From Phytophthora quininea (Eukaryota > Oomycota > Peronosporomycetes > Peronosporales > Peronosporaceae), in the NCBI GenBank assembly GCA_011947345.1, contig JAAVTG010000614.1:186001-250000 (forward strand): DNA of 64,000 bases, in the 5' to 3' direction. A program made the translations under genes and the position numbers. Under the pieces are notes generated by a model. The model worked only from the letters and a program-made list of their open reading frames with translations. It did not search any database and was not told the DNA's origin. Shown here one piece after another: positions 12,901-26,078 of the stretch. Position 1 is the first letter of the stretch. Each line of letters begins with the position of its first letter.

Positions 12901-15900
12901 GTCATTTTAGTGCGATACATATGTAGCGCCGACCATATATATATAGACACCTACTCCTACTCTACACAAGCGTACACTCACTCACCTTCATACGATTCCC
13001 AATAACAAATACCACTCTCGCACGCATAGTCATCCATGACCTGTTTCCACTACTTCTTATTGATCCTCGTTTCATTAACTAGTCTACATACGTTTTTGTC
13101 GTTCCCATACACACATCTATATATGATACAACACGCTTATTCGACACATATTCTCCCTCGACAACAGACTTCCCAACCTCCAATGATACGCTGCATACAC
13201 TCGTACTACACATTCAAACATTCAAACGTACATACGCACATTCAGTTGCTACACATATTCCGACCTTACACACGATTTGTCTCATAATCACAGACTCAAG
13301 GACGTACTTTCATTATGTTCTTCGTTGAGTCCCGCCAGCAAGTTCACCTTGCGTCGAAACATATCTCTTCACTGTTTCGAATCCGTCGGGCGTACGATGC
13401 CTGCAATGGCGTCTGTGAACGCTCATTGGCGGATGCACCAGTTTCTGTCGCTGCAAACGATCACCATCTTCTTCCCCACATACGCAAACGTAGTCTCCCA
13501 AGTTCTCATCCCAAACGGGAGTAAGCGGCCGTAATTAACCTTACTGATCGTTGACTGCTTGACAGGCCTGTCTCTATCACTTCGCAGTGTCACCATCGTG
13601 TTCCTCATATACAAAAACGTGATTCTCCAAGGTTTTAGTCGAAGCAGGTGTGTGCCACCGTAGATAACGTTGCTACTCGCTGATTGGCTGATGGGCCTGT
13701 CTATGTCATCTCAGACAATCAACATCGTGTTCTCCACATGAAAACGTCGTCTCCCACGTTTTCATCCCAATCCGGTAATTCCGGCCATAGCTATCCTTCC
13801 CGATCGCTGATTGGGTGATGGGCCTGTCTCTGTCTTTTCACACTATCACCATCTTCTTCCCCGTATATGAAAGCGTCGTCCCCTAAGTTTTCAGCCGAAA
13901 CCGGTATGTACAGCCGCAGCAATCGTTCCTGATCGCTGATTGGCTGATGGGCCTGTCTCTGTCACATGGGACTGTCACCATCATGTTCTCCGTATATGAA
14001 AACATAGTCCCCAAGTTTCCAGCCCAATCGGTGGAGTACAGCCGTTGTTTTCGTTGCGGATCGCTGATTGGCGGATGCGCCTGTTTCTGCTCGCTCAGAC
14101 TATCACCATCATGTTCCCCATATGAAAACGTAGTTCCCAAGTTTCAGCTCAACCGGTGGAGCACAGCCGTTGTTTTCGTTGCTGATCGCTGATTGGCAGA
14201 TGCGCCTGGTTCTGCTCGCTCAGAGTATCCCCATCATGTTCGCCATACTGAAAACCCCAGTTACACTTCGTTTCATTATGCTGTGATCAGTATTACCGTC
14301 AGTATCGTCTGATAACCGAAAATAGTGTATCGAGTAGTACTCATTTGGGCGCTAAAAAGCAGCGCGCTACAGGAATAAACAGCAGCAAAGCCCAAAATAG
14401 ACCCCATAACGCGACGTCATTTTAGTGCGATACATATGTAGCGCCGACCATATATATATAGACACCTACTCCTACTCTACACAAGCGTACACTCACTCAC
14501 CTTCATACGATTCCCAATAACAAATACCACTCTCGCACGCATAGTCATCCATGACCTGTTTCCACTACTTCTTATTGATCCTCGTTTCAGTAACTAGTCT
14601 ACATACGTTTTTGTCGTTCCCATACACACATCTATATATGATACAACACGCTTATTCGACACATATTCTCCCTCGACAACAGACTTCCCAACCTCCAATG
14701 ATACGCTGCATACACTCGTACTACACAAACATTCAAACATTCAAACGTACATACGCGCATTCAGTTGCTACACATATTCCGACCTTACACACGATTTGTC
14801 TCATAATCACAGACTCAAGGACGTACTTTCATTATGTTCTTATTTGAGTCCAATCAGCAAGTTCACCTTGCGTCGAAACATATCTCGTCACTGTTTCGAT
14901 TGAGTCGGGCGTACGATGCCTGCAATGGCGTCTGTGAACGCTCATTGGCCGATGCACCAGTTTCTGTCGCTGCAAACCATCACCATCTTCTTCCCCACAT
15001 ACGAAAACGTAGTCTCCCAAGTTCTCATCCCAAACGGGAGTAAGCAACCGTAATTATCCTTACTGATCGTTGATTGGTTGACAGGCCTGTCTCTATCACT
15101 TCGCAGTGTCACCATCGTGTTCCTCATATATAAAAACGTGATTCTCCAAGGTTTTAGTCGAAGCAGGTGTGCGCGGCCGTAGATAACGTTGCTACTCGCT
15201 GATTGACTGATGGGCCTGTCTATGTCATCTCAGACAATCATCATCGTGTTCTCCACATATGAAAACGTCGTCTCCCACGTTTTCATCCCAATCCGGTAAT
15301 TCCGGCCATAGCTATCCTTCCCGATCGCTGATTGGGTGATGGGCCTGTCTCTGTCTTTTCACACTATCACCATCTTCTTCCCCGTATATGAAAGCGTCGT
15401 CCCCTAAGTTTTCAGCCGAAACCGGTATGTACAGCCGCAGCAATCGTTCCTGATCGCTGATTGGATGATGGGCCTGTCTCTGTCTTTTCACACTATCACC
15501 ATCTTGTTCCCGTATATGAAAACATACTTCCCCAAGTTTCCAGCCCAATCGGTGGAGTACAGCCGTTGTTTTCGTTGCGGATCGCTGATTGGCGGATGCG
15601 CCTGTTTCTGCTCGCTCAGAGTATCACCATCATGTTCGCCATACTGAAAACCCCAGTTACACTTCGTTTCATTATGCTGTGATCAGTATTACCGTCAGTA
15701 TCGTCTGATAACCGAAAATAGTGTATCGAGTAGTACTCATTTGGGCGCTAAAAAGCAGCGCGCTACAGGAATAAACAGCAGCAACAGCCCAAAATAGAGC
15801 CCATAACGCGACGTCATTTTAGTGCGATACATATGTAGCGCCGACCATATATATATAGACACCTACTCCTACTCTACACAAGCGTACACTCACTCACCTT

Positions 15901-18900
15901 CATACGATTCCCAATAACAAATACCACTCTCGCACGCATAGTCATCCATGACCTGTTTCCACTACTTCTTATTGATCCTCGTTTCAGTAACTAGTCTACA
16001 TACGTTTTTGTCGTTCCCATACACACATCTATATATGATACAACACGCTTATTCGACACATATTCTCCCTCGACAACAGACTTCCCAACCTCCAATGATA
16101 CGCTGCATACACTCGTACTACACAAACATTCAAACATTCAAACGTACATACGCGCATTCAGTTGCTACACATATTCCGACCTTACACACGATTTGTCTCA
16201 TAATCACAGACTCAAGGACGTACTTTCATTATGTTCTTATTTGAGTCCAATCAGCAAGTTCACCTTGCGTCGAAACATATCTCGTCACTGTTTCGATTGA
16301 GTCGGGCGTACGATGCCTGCAATGGCGTCTGTGAACGCTCATTGGCCGATGCACCAGTTTCTGTCGCTGCAAACCATCACCATCTTCTTCCCCACATACG
16401 AAAACGTAGTCTCCCAAGTTCTCATCCCAAACGGGAGTAAGTAACCGTAATTATCCTTACTGATCGTTGATTGGTTGACAGGCCTGTCTCTATCACTTCG
16501 CAGTGTCACCATCGTGTTCCTCATATATAAAAACGTGATTCTCCAAGGTTTTAGTCGAAGCAGGTGTGCGCGGCCGTAGATAACGTTGCTACTCGCTGAT
16601 TGACTGATGGGCCTGTCTATGTCATCTCAGACAATCATCATCGTGTTCTCCACATGAAAACGTCGTCTCCCACGTTTTCATCCCAATCCGGTAATTCCGG
16701 CCATAGCTATCCTTCCCGATCGCTGATTGGGTGATGGGCCTGTCTCTGTCTTTTCACACTATCACCATCTTCTTCCCCGTATATGAAAGCGTCGTCCCCT
16801 AAGTTTTCAGCCGAAACCGGTATGTACAGCCGCAGCAATCGTTCCTGATCGCTGATTGGATGATGGGCCTGTCTCTGTCTTTTCACACTATCACCATCTT
16901 CTTCCCCGTATATGAAAACATACTTCCCCAAGTTTCCAGCCCAATCGGTGGAGTACAGCCGTTGTTTTCGTTGCGGATCGCTGATTGGCGGATGCGCCTG
17001 TTTCTGCTCGCTCAGACTATCACCATCGTGTTCCCCGTATATGAAAACGTAGTCTCCCAAGTTTTGAGCTCAACCGGTGGAGCACAGCCGTTGTTTTCGT
17101 TGCTGATCGCTGATTGGCAGATGCGCCTGTTTCTGCTCGCTCAGAGTATCCCCATCATGTTCGCCATACTGAAAACCCCAGTTACACTTCGTTTCATTAT
17201 GCTGTGATCCGTATTACCGTCAGTATCGTCTGATAACCGAAAATAGTGTATCGAGTAGTACTCATTTGGGCGCTAAAAAGCAGCGCGCTACAGGAATAAA
17301 CAGCAGCAAAAGCCCAAAATAGAGCCCATAACGCGACGTCATTTTAGTGCGATACATATGTAGCGCCGACCATATATATATAGACACCTACTCCTACTCT
17401 ACACAAGCGTACACTCACTCACCTTCATACGATTCCCAATAACAAATACCACTCTCGCACGCATAGTCATCCATGACCTGTTTCCACTACTTCTTATTGA
17501 TCCTCGTTTCAGTAACTAGTCTACATACGTTTTTGTCGTTCCCATACACACATCTATATATGATACAACACGCTTATTCGACACATATTCTCCCTCGACA
17601 ACAGACTTCCCAACCTCCAAGATACGCTGCATACACTCGCACTATACAAACATTCAAACATTCAAACCTACATACGCACATTCAGTTGCTACACATATTC
17701 CGACCTTACACACCATTTGTCTCATAATCACATACTCAAGGACGTACTTTCATTATGTTCTTCGTTGAGTCCCGCCAGCAAGTTCACCTTGCGTCGAAAC
17801 ATATCTCTTCACTGTTTCGATTGAGTCGGGCGTACGATGCCTGCAATGGCGTCTGTGAACGCTCATTGGCCGATGCACCAGTTTCTGTCGCTGCAAACCA
17901 TCACCATCTTCTTCCCCACATACGAAAACGTAGTCTCCCAAGTTCTCATCCCAAACGGGAGTAAGTAACCGTAATTATCCTTACTGATCGTTGATTGGTT
18001 GACAGGCCTGTCTCTATCACTTCGCAGTGTCACCATCGTGTTCCTCATATATAAAAACGTGATTCTCCAAGGTTTTAGTCGAAGCAGGTGTGCGCCACCG
18101 TAGATAACGTTGCTACTCGCTGATTGACTGATGGGCCTGTCTATGTCATCTCAGACAATCATCATCGTGTTCTCCACACATGAAAACGTCGTCTCCCACG
18201 TTTTCATCCCAATCCGGTAATTACGGCCATAGCTATCCTTCCCGATCGCTGATTGGGTGATGGGCCTGTCTCTGTCTTTTCACACTATCACCATCTTCTT
18301 CCCCGTATATGAAAGCGTCGTCCCCTAAGTTTTCAGCCGAAACCGGTATGTACAGCCGCAGCAATCGTTCCTGATCGCTGATTGGATGATGGGCCTGTCT
18401 CTGTCTTTTCACACTATCACCATCTTCTTCCCCGTATATGAAAACATACTTCCCCAAGTTTCCAGCCCAATCGGTGGAGTACAGCCGTTGTTTTCGTTGC
18501 GGATCGCTGATTGGCGGATGCGCCTGGTTCTGCTCGCTCAGACTATCACCATCGTGTTCCCCGTATATGAAAACGTAGTCTCCCAAGTTTTGAGCTCAAC
18601 CGGTGGAGCACAGCCGTTGTTTTCGTTGCTGATCGCTGATTGGCAGATGCGCCTGTTTCTGCTCGCTCAGAGTATCCCCATCATGTTCGCCATACTGAAA
18701 ACCCCAGTTACACTTCGTTTCATTATGCTGTGATCAGTATTACCGTCAGTATCGTCTGATAACCGAAAATAGTGTATCGAGTAGTACTAACTTGGGCGCT
18801 AAAAAGCAGCGCGCTACAGGAATAAACAGCAGCAAAAGCCCAAAATAGACCCCATAACGCGACGTCATTTTAGTGCGATACATATGTAGCGCCGACCATA

Positions 18901-21900
18901 TATATATAGACACCTACTCCTACTCTACACAAGCGTACACTCACTCACCTTCATACGATTCCCAATAACAAATACCACTCTCGCACGCATAGTCATCCAT
19001 GACCTGTTTCCACTACTTCTTATTGATCCTCGTTTCAGTAACTAGTCTACATACGTTTTTGTCGTTCCCATACACACATCTATATATGATACAACACGCT
19101 TATTCGACACATATTCTCCCTCGACAACAGACTTCCCAACCTCCAAGTATACGCTGCATACACTCGTACGATACAAACATTCAAACCTACATACGCACAT
19201 TCATTTGCTACATATTCCGACCTTGCACACCATTTTCTCATTAACACATACTCACATGCTTATTCTATCTATATTCTTAGTTGAGTCCAACCAGCATGTT
19301 CACCTTGCGTCGAAACATATCTCTTCACTGCTTCGATTCAGTCGGGCGTACGATGCTTGCAATGGCGTATGTGAACGCTCATTGGCTGATGCACCAGTTT
19401 CTGTCGCTGCAAACCATCACCGTATTCTTCCCCACATACGCAAACGTAGTCTCCCAAGTTCTCATCCCAAACAGGTTTGTACAGCCGTAATGAACCTTAC
19501 TGATCGTTGACTGCTTGACAGGCCTGTCTCTATCACTTCGCAGTGTCACCATCGTGTTCCTCATATACAAAACGTGATTCTCCAAGGTTGTAGTCGAAGC
19601 AGGTGTGTGCCACCGTAGATAACGTTGCTACTCGCTGATTGACTGATGGGCCTGTCTATGTCATCTCAGACAATCATCATCGTGTTCTCCACACATGAAA
19701 ACGTCGTCTCCCACGTTTTCATCCCAATCCGGTATGTACAGCCGCAGCAATCGTTCTTGATCGCTGATTGGATGATGGGCCTGTCTCTGTCATATCAGAC
19801 TATCACCATCATGTTCCCGTATATGAAAACATAGTCTCCCAAGTTTTCAGCCCAATCGGTGGAGTACAGCCGTTGTTTTCGTTGCGGATCGCTGATTGGC
19901 GGATGCGCCTGGTTCTGCTCGCTCAGAGTATCCCCATCATGTTCGCCTTACTGAATAACCCAGTTACACTTAGTTTCATTATGCTGTGATCCGTATTACC
20001 GTCAGTATCGTCTGATAACCGAAAATAGTGTATCGAGTAGTACTCATTTGGGCGCTAAAAAGCAGCGCGCTACAGGAATAAACAGCAGCAAAAGCCCAAA
20101 ATAGACCCCATAACGCGACGTCATTTTAGTGCGATACATATGTAGCGCCGACCATATATATATAGACACCTACTCCTACTCTACACAAGCGTACACTCAC
20201 TCACCTTCATACGATTCCCAATAACAAATACCACTCTCGCACGCATAGTCATCCATGACCTGTTTCCACTACTTCTTATTGATCCTCGTTTCAGTAACTA
20301 GTCTACATACGTTTTTGTCGTTCCCATACACACATCTATATATGATACAACACGCTTATTCGACACATATTCTCCCTCGACAACAGACTTCCCAACCTCC
20401 AAGTATACGCTGCATACACTCGTACGATACAAACATTCAAACCTACATACGCACATTCATTTGCTACGCATATTCCGACCTTGCACACCATTTTTCTCAT
20501 TAACACATACTCACATGCTTATTCTATCTATATTCTTAGTTGAGTCCAACCAGCATGTTCACCTTGCGTCGAAACATATCTCTTCACTGCTTCGATTCAG
20601 TCGGGCGTACGATGCTTGCAATGGCGTATGTGAACGCTCATTGGCTGATGCACCAGTTTCTGTCGCTGCAAACCATCACCGTATTCTTCCCCACATACGC
20701 AAACGTAGTCTCCCAAGTTCTCATCCCAAACAGGTTTGTACAGCCGTAATGAACCTTACTGATCGTTGACTGCTTGACAGGCCTGTCTCTATCACTTCGC
20801 AGTGTCACCTTCGTGTTCCTCATATACAAAAACGTGATTCTCCAAGGTTGTAGTCGAAGCAGGTGTGTGCCACCGTAGATAACGTTGCTACTCGCTGATT
20901 GACTGATGGGCCTGTCTATGTCATCTCAGACAATCATCATCGTGTTCTCCACACATGAAAACGTCGTCTCCCACGTTTTCATCCCAATCCGGTAATTCCG
21001 GCCATAGCTATCCTTCCCGATCGCTGATTGGGTGATGGGCCTGTCTCTGTCTTTTCACACTATCACCATCTTCTTCCCCGTATATGAAAGCGTCGTCCCC
21101 TAAGTTTTCAGCCGAAACCGGTATGTACAGCCGCAGCAATCGTTCCTGATCGCTGATTGGATGATGGGCCTGTCTCTGTCATATCAGACTATCACCATCA
21201 TGTTCCCCGTATATGAAAACATAGTCTCCCAAGTTTTCAGCCCAATCGGTGGAGTACAGCCGTTGTTTTCGTTGCGGATCGCTGATTGGCGGATGCGCCT
21301 GGTTCTGCTCGCTCAGAGTATCCCCATCATGTTCGCCTTACTGAATAACCCAGTTACACTTAGTTTCATTATGCTGTGATCCGTATTACCGTCAGTATCG
21401 TCTGATAACCGAAAATAGTGTATCGAGTAGTACTCATTTGGGCGCTAAAAAGCAGCGCGCTACAGGAATAAACAGCAGCAAAAGCCCAAAATAGAGCCCA
21501 TAACGCGACGTCATTTTAGTGCGATACATATGTAGCGCCGACCATATATATATAGCGTACACTCACGCACCTTCATACGATTCCCAATAACAAATACCAC
21601 TCTCGCACGCATAGTCATCCATGACCTGTTTCCACTACTTAATATTGATCCTCGTTTCAGTAACTAGTCTACATACGTTTTTGTCGTTCCCATACACACA
21701 TCTATATATGATACAACACGCTTATTCGACACATATTCTCCCTCGACAACAGACTTCCCAACCTCCAATGATACGCTGCATACACTCGCACGATACAAAC
21801 ATTCAAACCTACATACGCACATTCAGTTGCTACACATATTCCGACCTTACACACGATTTGTCTCATAATCACAGACTCAAGGACGTACTTTCATTATGTT

Positions 21901-23668
21901 CTTCGTTGAGTCCCGCCAGCAAGTTCACCTTGCGTCGAAACATATCTCTTCACTGTTTCGATTGAGTCGGGCGTACGATGCCTGCAATGGCTTTTGGGAA
22001 CGCTCATTGGCGGATGCACCAGTTTCTGTCGCTGCAAACTATCACCATCTTCTTCCCCACATACGAAAACGTAGTCTCCCAAGTTCTTATCCCAAACAGG
22101 TTTGTACAGCCGTAATGAACCTTACTGATCGTTGACTGCTTGACAGGCCTGTCTCTATCACTTCGCAGTGTCACCATCGTGTTCCGCGTATACAAACACG
22201 TGATTCTCCAAGGTTGTAGTCGAAGCAGGTGTGTGCCACCGTAGATAACGTTGCTACTCGCTGATTGGGTGGTGGGCCTGTCTATGTCTTTTCACACTAT
22301 CACCATCTTCTTCCCCGTATATGAAAGCGTCGTCCCCTACGTTTTCAGCCGAAACCGGTATGTACAGCCGCAGCAATCGTTCCTGATCGCTGATTGGATG
22401 ATGGGCCTGTCTCTGTCATATCAGACTATCACCATCATGTTCCCGTATATGAAAACATAGTCTCCCAAGTTTTCAGCTCAATCGGTGGAGTACAGCCGTT
22501 GTTTTCGTTGCGGATCGCTGATTGGCAGATGCGCCTGGTTCTGCTCGCTCAGAGTATCACCATCGTGTTCGCCATACTGAAAACCCCAGTTACACTTAGT
22601 TTCATTCTGCTGTGAGCAATATTACCGTCAGTATCGTCTGATAACCGAAAATAGTGTATCGAGTAGTACTCATTTGGGCGCTAAAAAGCAGCGCGCTACA
22701 GGAATAAACAGCAGCAAAAGCCCAAAATAGAGCCCATAACGCGACGTCATTTTAGTGCGATACACATGTAGCGCCGACCATATATATATAGACACCTACT
22801 CCTACTCTACACAAGCGTACACTCACTCACCTTCATACGATTCCCAATAACAAATACCACTCTCGCACGCATAGTCATCCATGACCTGTTTCCACTACTT
22901 AATATTGATCCTCGTTTCAGTAACTAGTCTACATACGTTTTTGTCGTTCCCATACACACATCTATATATGATACAACACGCTTATTCGACACATATTCTC
23001 CCTCGACAACAGACTTCCCACCCTCCAATGATACGCTGCATACACTCGCACGATACAAACATTCAAACCTACATACGCACATTCAGTTGCTACACATATT
23101 CCGACCTTACACACGATTTGTCTCATAATCACAGACTCAAGGACGTACTTTCATTATGTTCTTCGTTGAGTCCCACCAGCAAGTTCACTTTGCGTCGAAA
23201 CATATCTCTTCACTGTTTCGAATCCGTCGGGCGTACGATGCCTGCAATGGCGTATGTGAACGCTCATTGGCGGATGCACCAGTTTCTGTCGCTGCAAACC
23301 ATCACCGTATTCTTCCCCACATACGCAAACGTAGTCTCCCAAGTTCTCATCCCAAACTTGAGTAAGCGGCCGTAATGAACCTTACTGATCGTTGACTGCT
23401 TGACAGGCCTGTCTCTATCACTTCGCAGTGTCGCCATCGTGTTCCGCGTATACAAAACGTGATTCTCCAAGTTTTCAGTCGAAACGGGTGTGTGCCACCG
23501 TAGATAACGTTGCTCCTCGCTGATTGGCTGGTGGGCCTGTCTATGTCATCTCAGACAATCATCATCGTGTTCTCCACATATGAAAACGTAGTCTCCCAAG
23601 TTTTTAGCCCACATAGGTGTGTACAGCCGTAGTTATCCTTCCCGATCGCTGATTGGCTGTTGGGCCTA
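9990..23668. repeat. Ten-unit 1.24-1.53 kb tandem array with nested ~130-bp subrepeats
   Basis: Units start near 9990, then at 11486, 12946, 14461, 15858, 17383, 18909, 20165, 21555 and 22791 (the last is truncated near 23668). Full lengths are about 1460, 1515, 1397, 1525, 1526, 1256, 1390 and 1236 bp. Each has a ~650-bp head (ATGACCTGTTTCCACTAC landmark), several subrepeats starting near GATCGCTGATTGG and containing CCGTATATGAAAAC, and a terminal block with 7-bp inverted ends. Length classes differ by about 130 bp, which is one subrepeat. Units 1 and 2 are almost identical. Subrepeats carry CTGATTGG, a reversed CCAAT box. Neither strand keeps one long frame, so this is a higher-order satellite rather than a gene family. 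Confidence 0.92.
10187..10693 (+). other. Head open frame of the array unit (doubtful CDS)
   Basis: A 168-codon frame starts with a hydrophobic N-terminus (MTCFHYLSLIVVALTSLHTF) that resembles a signal peptide. An identical frame lies at 11647-12153, and related starts occur at 13036, 14551, 15948, 17473, 18999, 20255, 21621 and 22881. The first ~50 codons are kept in every unit, but the rest shifts frame, giving 81-168 codons. No domain and no RXLR-type motif is visible. It could be chance openness in a satellite or the decayed remnant of a small secreted protein gene that was amplified with the unit. Confidence 0.2.
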
Positions 23669-24049
23669 TAGCGTTACACTTATCGTGTGTTTTGAGACCA
23701 AGGCTACACAAGCCACAAAGGGATACGTTCCCTCAATGTGATTTCTACCCACACTTGAGCAATTGCTGACGGACGAGGTGCGGCTTTGGACCGAGCCTCC
23801 AGTGCGTTTTGGGGTTCACACACTCCCGACGCAGACTTCCGAAATCTAGGGACTATCCTTGGTAGGACTCCCGCCACAGCCTTGTCCTAACCAGCCGCAC
23901 GTCTCCACAACCACTCATCCAAGAAGCTAAAATCCAACCAATCACAACGCGGGGATTGCTACCCATACAAACTAGCCGAGCGCCGCCGCTGCGCTCCGGC
24001 GGGATGATTTAGCTGTGGTGAAGCGCTTTCCCGGAAATGGGGCGATATG
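23669..24049. other. Spacer after the array
   Basis: I see no gene or repeat. The sequence leaves the array subrepeat after GATTGGCTGTTGGGCCTATA and includes a GC-rich patch (GAGCGCCGCCGCTGCGCTCC) near 23980. Confidence 0.4.
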
Positions 24050-24990
24050 GGAGCCCAGCATGCAGGATCCGGACTCAGATCCCCGGATCAGACATGGGGA
24101 CACCGCGGGAGCAGTGGATCCAAGCGTAGGGGTCCGGATCTGCAACGCAGTATGCTGGATCCGGATTCAGATCCCTGGATCAGACATGGGTACATCGCGG
24201 AAACACTGGGTCCAGACGTGGGCAGCCCGGATCTGCAACCAAGGCCGTTCCAGGCATGGATCTGGCACACCAGAGGACTGATCAAGCGACAACACCCAGC
24301 GGCAGGTATAGAAATGGTGCAGATGATAGGTTTGGGGATGGGATGTCCAATGGATCCACTCATAATTTGCTTAATACAGAGTTGAATTTGCCTTGTACAC
24401 CACAAGTGCCCTTCTTAGCGCCCAAGACTACAGGATCTACATTGGCCCAGTCCAGCTACGTCGGGATCACCGCGGATCAAGCAGTGCTCGGATGATCTGG
24501 ATAGTATATTGGCCAGATCCACTCGCAGCCTGGATCCACTAGTACCAAGTGCGGATCCGAAGTTTACTGGAGTTACTACTTGGCCAGGACGACTGATCGA
24601 CCCTCAACACCCCAAGATCACGCTATTGGAAGTGTCAAGTAAGGAAAAGGAAGACCACACACCCCTCAAGGCAACCCCCACCTGGATCCAAGATCCAGGC
24701 CCCAGATCCAAGTAGATCCAAGCGATTACTGGTCTGGCAAATATTCAAGGACGCAGAGTGAAGATTCCCGCGCTGCTCCTGACCTCCCACGTCCCGCCAA
24801 GACGTTCGATCTTGACAGATCAAGCATCCTCGAAGCACCTGAAGAGCAGATCCAGCCTGCCGACGGGTACACAAGGTGAGCACACTTCAGCATCCCCACG
24901 GATATCGGAGTACCCCCTCCGTTAGTCGGTGTCTGGGCGCAGTGGAAGCGGATTTTGATAAATCCCGCTACACCATATAGCTATTCACAC
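24050..24990. repeat. GATC-dense dispersed repeat, copy 1
   Basis: GGATCC, AGATCC and GGATCA words are crowded, with about eleven GATC sites in the first 230 bp. Two tandem units of about 91 bp lie at ~24058-24245, each with GGATCCGGA(C/T)TCAGATCCC and CCGGATCTGCAAC. The tail (GCCGACGGGTACACAAGGTG, then GTTAGTCGGTGTCTGGGCGC) is shared with 43085-43590. The arrangement suggests an LTR or leader region of a retroelement, but no coding part is attached. Confidence 0.6.
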
Positions 24991-25067
24991 GGATTAGTAC
25001 GAAGTTTAAGCTAAAACGTAAGGCTTAAAATAAATAGGTTCAAGTTTGTAGTGGCAAGCTACTACAT

Positions 25068-25948
25068 CTAGCCTAGCAATGCACCTCGACTCCTAATCAA
25101 AATCTGCGTGTACACGATGTTTCTCGTGTACACTCCTCCGTCCAGATCTACCAACTCTGGATACTCAATCAACGCCTTGAACTTGCTTCGGGACGTCACG
25201 CGAGACAACGCCACATGCAACTGTCCACGGGAAAAGCACGGGGAAGCCAAGTACAGCCCCAAGTTTAACACCGTCTGACCTTGGGCCTTGTTAATCGTCA
25301 TGGCGAATGCTGGTTGCACGGGAACTGCTTTCGCCGTAGCCGGAAGGGAAATCGGAGCTGTCGTCGTCGCTCACGAACATAATTCTCGGGATGAGTACTT
25401 CTTGGCCTGTTCGCTCTCCAGTCACAATTATTGCTCTAATGACGTGGTCCTTCAAGTCGACGATTCGTAGACGCGTTCCGTTGCACAGTCCTAAATGCGG
25501 GTTCAGATTTCTCATTATCATGACGGGAATGCCCATCTTGAGCAGTAGTCTGTGAGGTGGAATCCCGTCCATGTTCACCGAGCGGAGGAACTCCTGCTCG
25601 AAAAAGGTTCCGTCATCATCCTCCACCGAGTCCACCGACACATACTCCCGCGCTGTCTCCGGAAGTCGAGCTGCGACTGCCTCGTTGATTCTCCATACCG
25701 TCTCATTCGTAGTCGTCAAAATTGTCCGGCTGGCAAATATTCATTCGTCGCAACCTCCGGATATGCAACGTCGGCATACATTGCGTCAATGATGCGGGCC
25801 ATACCCTTGGTGTTGCCCCTGGAGCTATTTCCTCGTCCTCGTAGTCTTCTTCAGGGGTATTCGGAGTCAGCATATCAGCAGGAATCTTGATGTAGTCATT
25901 GCCAAGATCAGCACGTTTTTCGTGCCGACCCTCTCCAACGGCAAGCAA
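25068..25948 (-). mobile_element. Helitron PIF1-like helicase relic (C-terminal part)
   Basis: Three overlapping minus frames read as the last ~280 residues of a Helitron Rep-helicase. The first (25703-25948) includes GNDYIKIPADML. The second includes LTTTNETVWRINEAVAARLP, PPHRLLLKMGIPVMIMRN and LCNGTRLRI. The third includes AFAMTINKAQGQT and GQLHVALSRVTS, the late SF1 helicase motifs. Frames change near 25710 and 25330, and the Rep and N-terminal helicase parts are absent, so the copy is dead and truncated. A 5-bp stem (GTAGT/ACTAC, 25048-25065) lies just past the stop, where a Helitron 3' hairpin would be, but I find no CTRR end at the right distance. Confidence 0.85.
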
Positions 25949-26078
25949 AAAATCAGAGAAAGAGAGGAATCCTCATCTCGCGCGGGCGGGCCAACGGACG
26001 ACTATCACCTGGAACGACCACGATAGTCATCACGGTCCTATCCGAACGTTACGCTGTTGCCCGTTTTACCACTACTTC

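Noticed and set aside
10187..23375. Secreted effector gene family
   Set aside because: No RXLR, LFLAK or Cys pattern follows the hydrophobic start, and the downstream frame is not preserved. Kept only as a doubtful open frame.
9990..23668. Possible CRISPR-like or coding tandem repeat
   Set aside because: Repeats are ~130 bp and ~1.4 kb without short unique spacers; frames on both strands change between units.
25048..25065. Helitron 3' terminal hairpin
   Set aside because: The stem is only 5 bp and no CTRR terminus lies 10-12 nt beyond it. Mentioned but not called.
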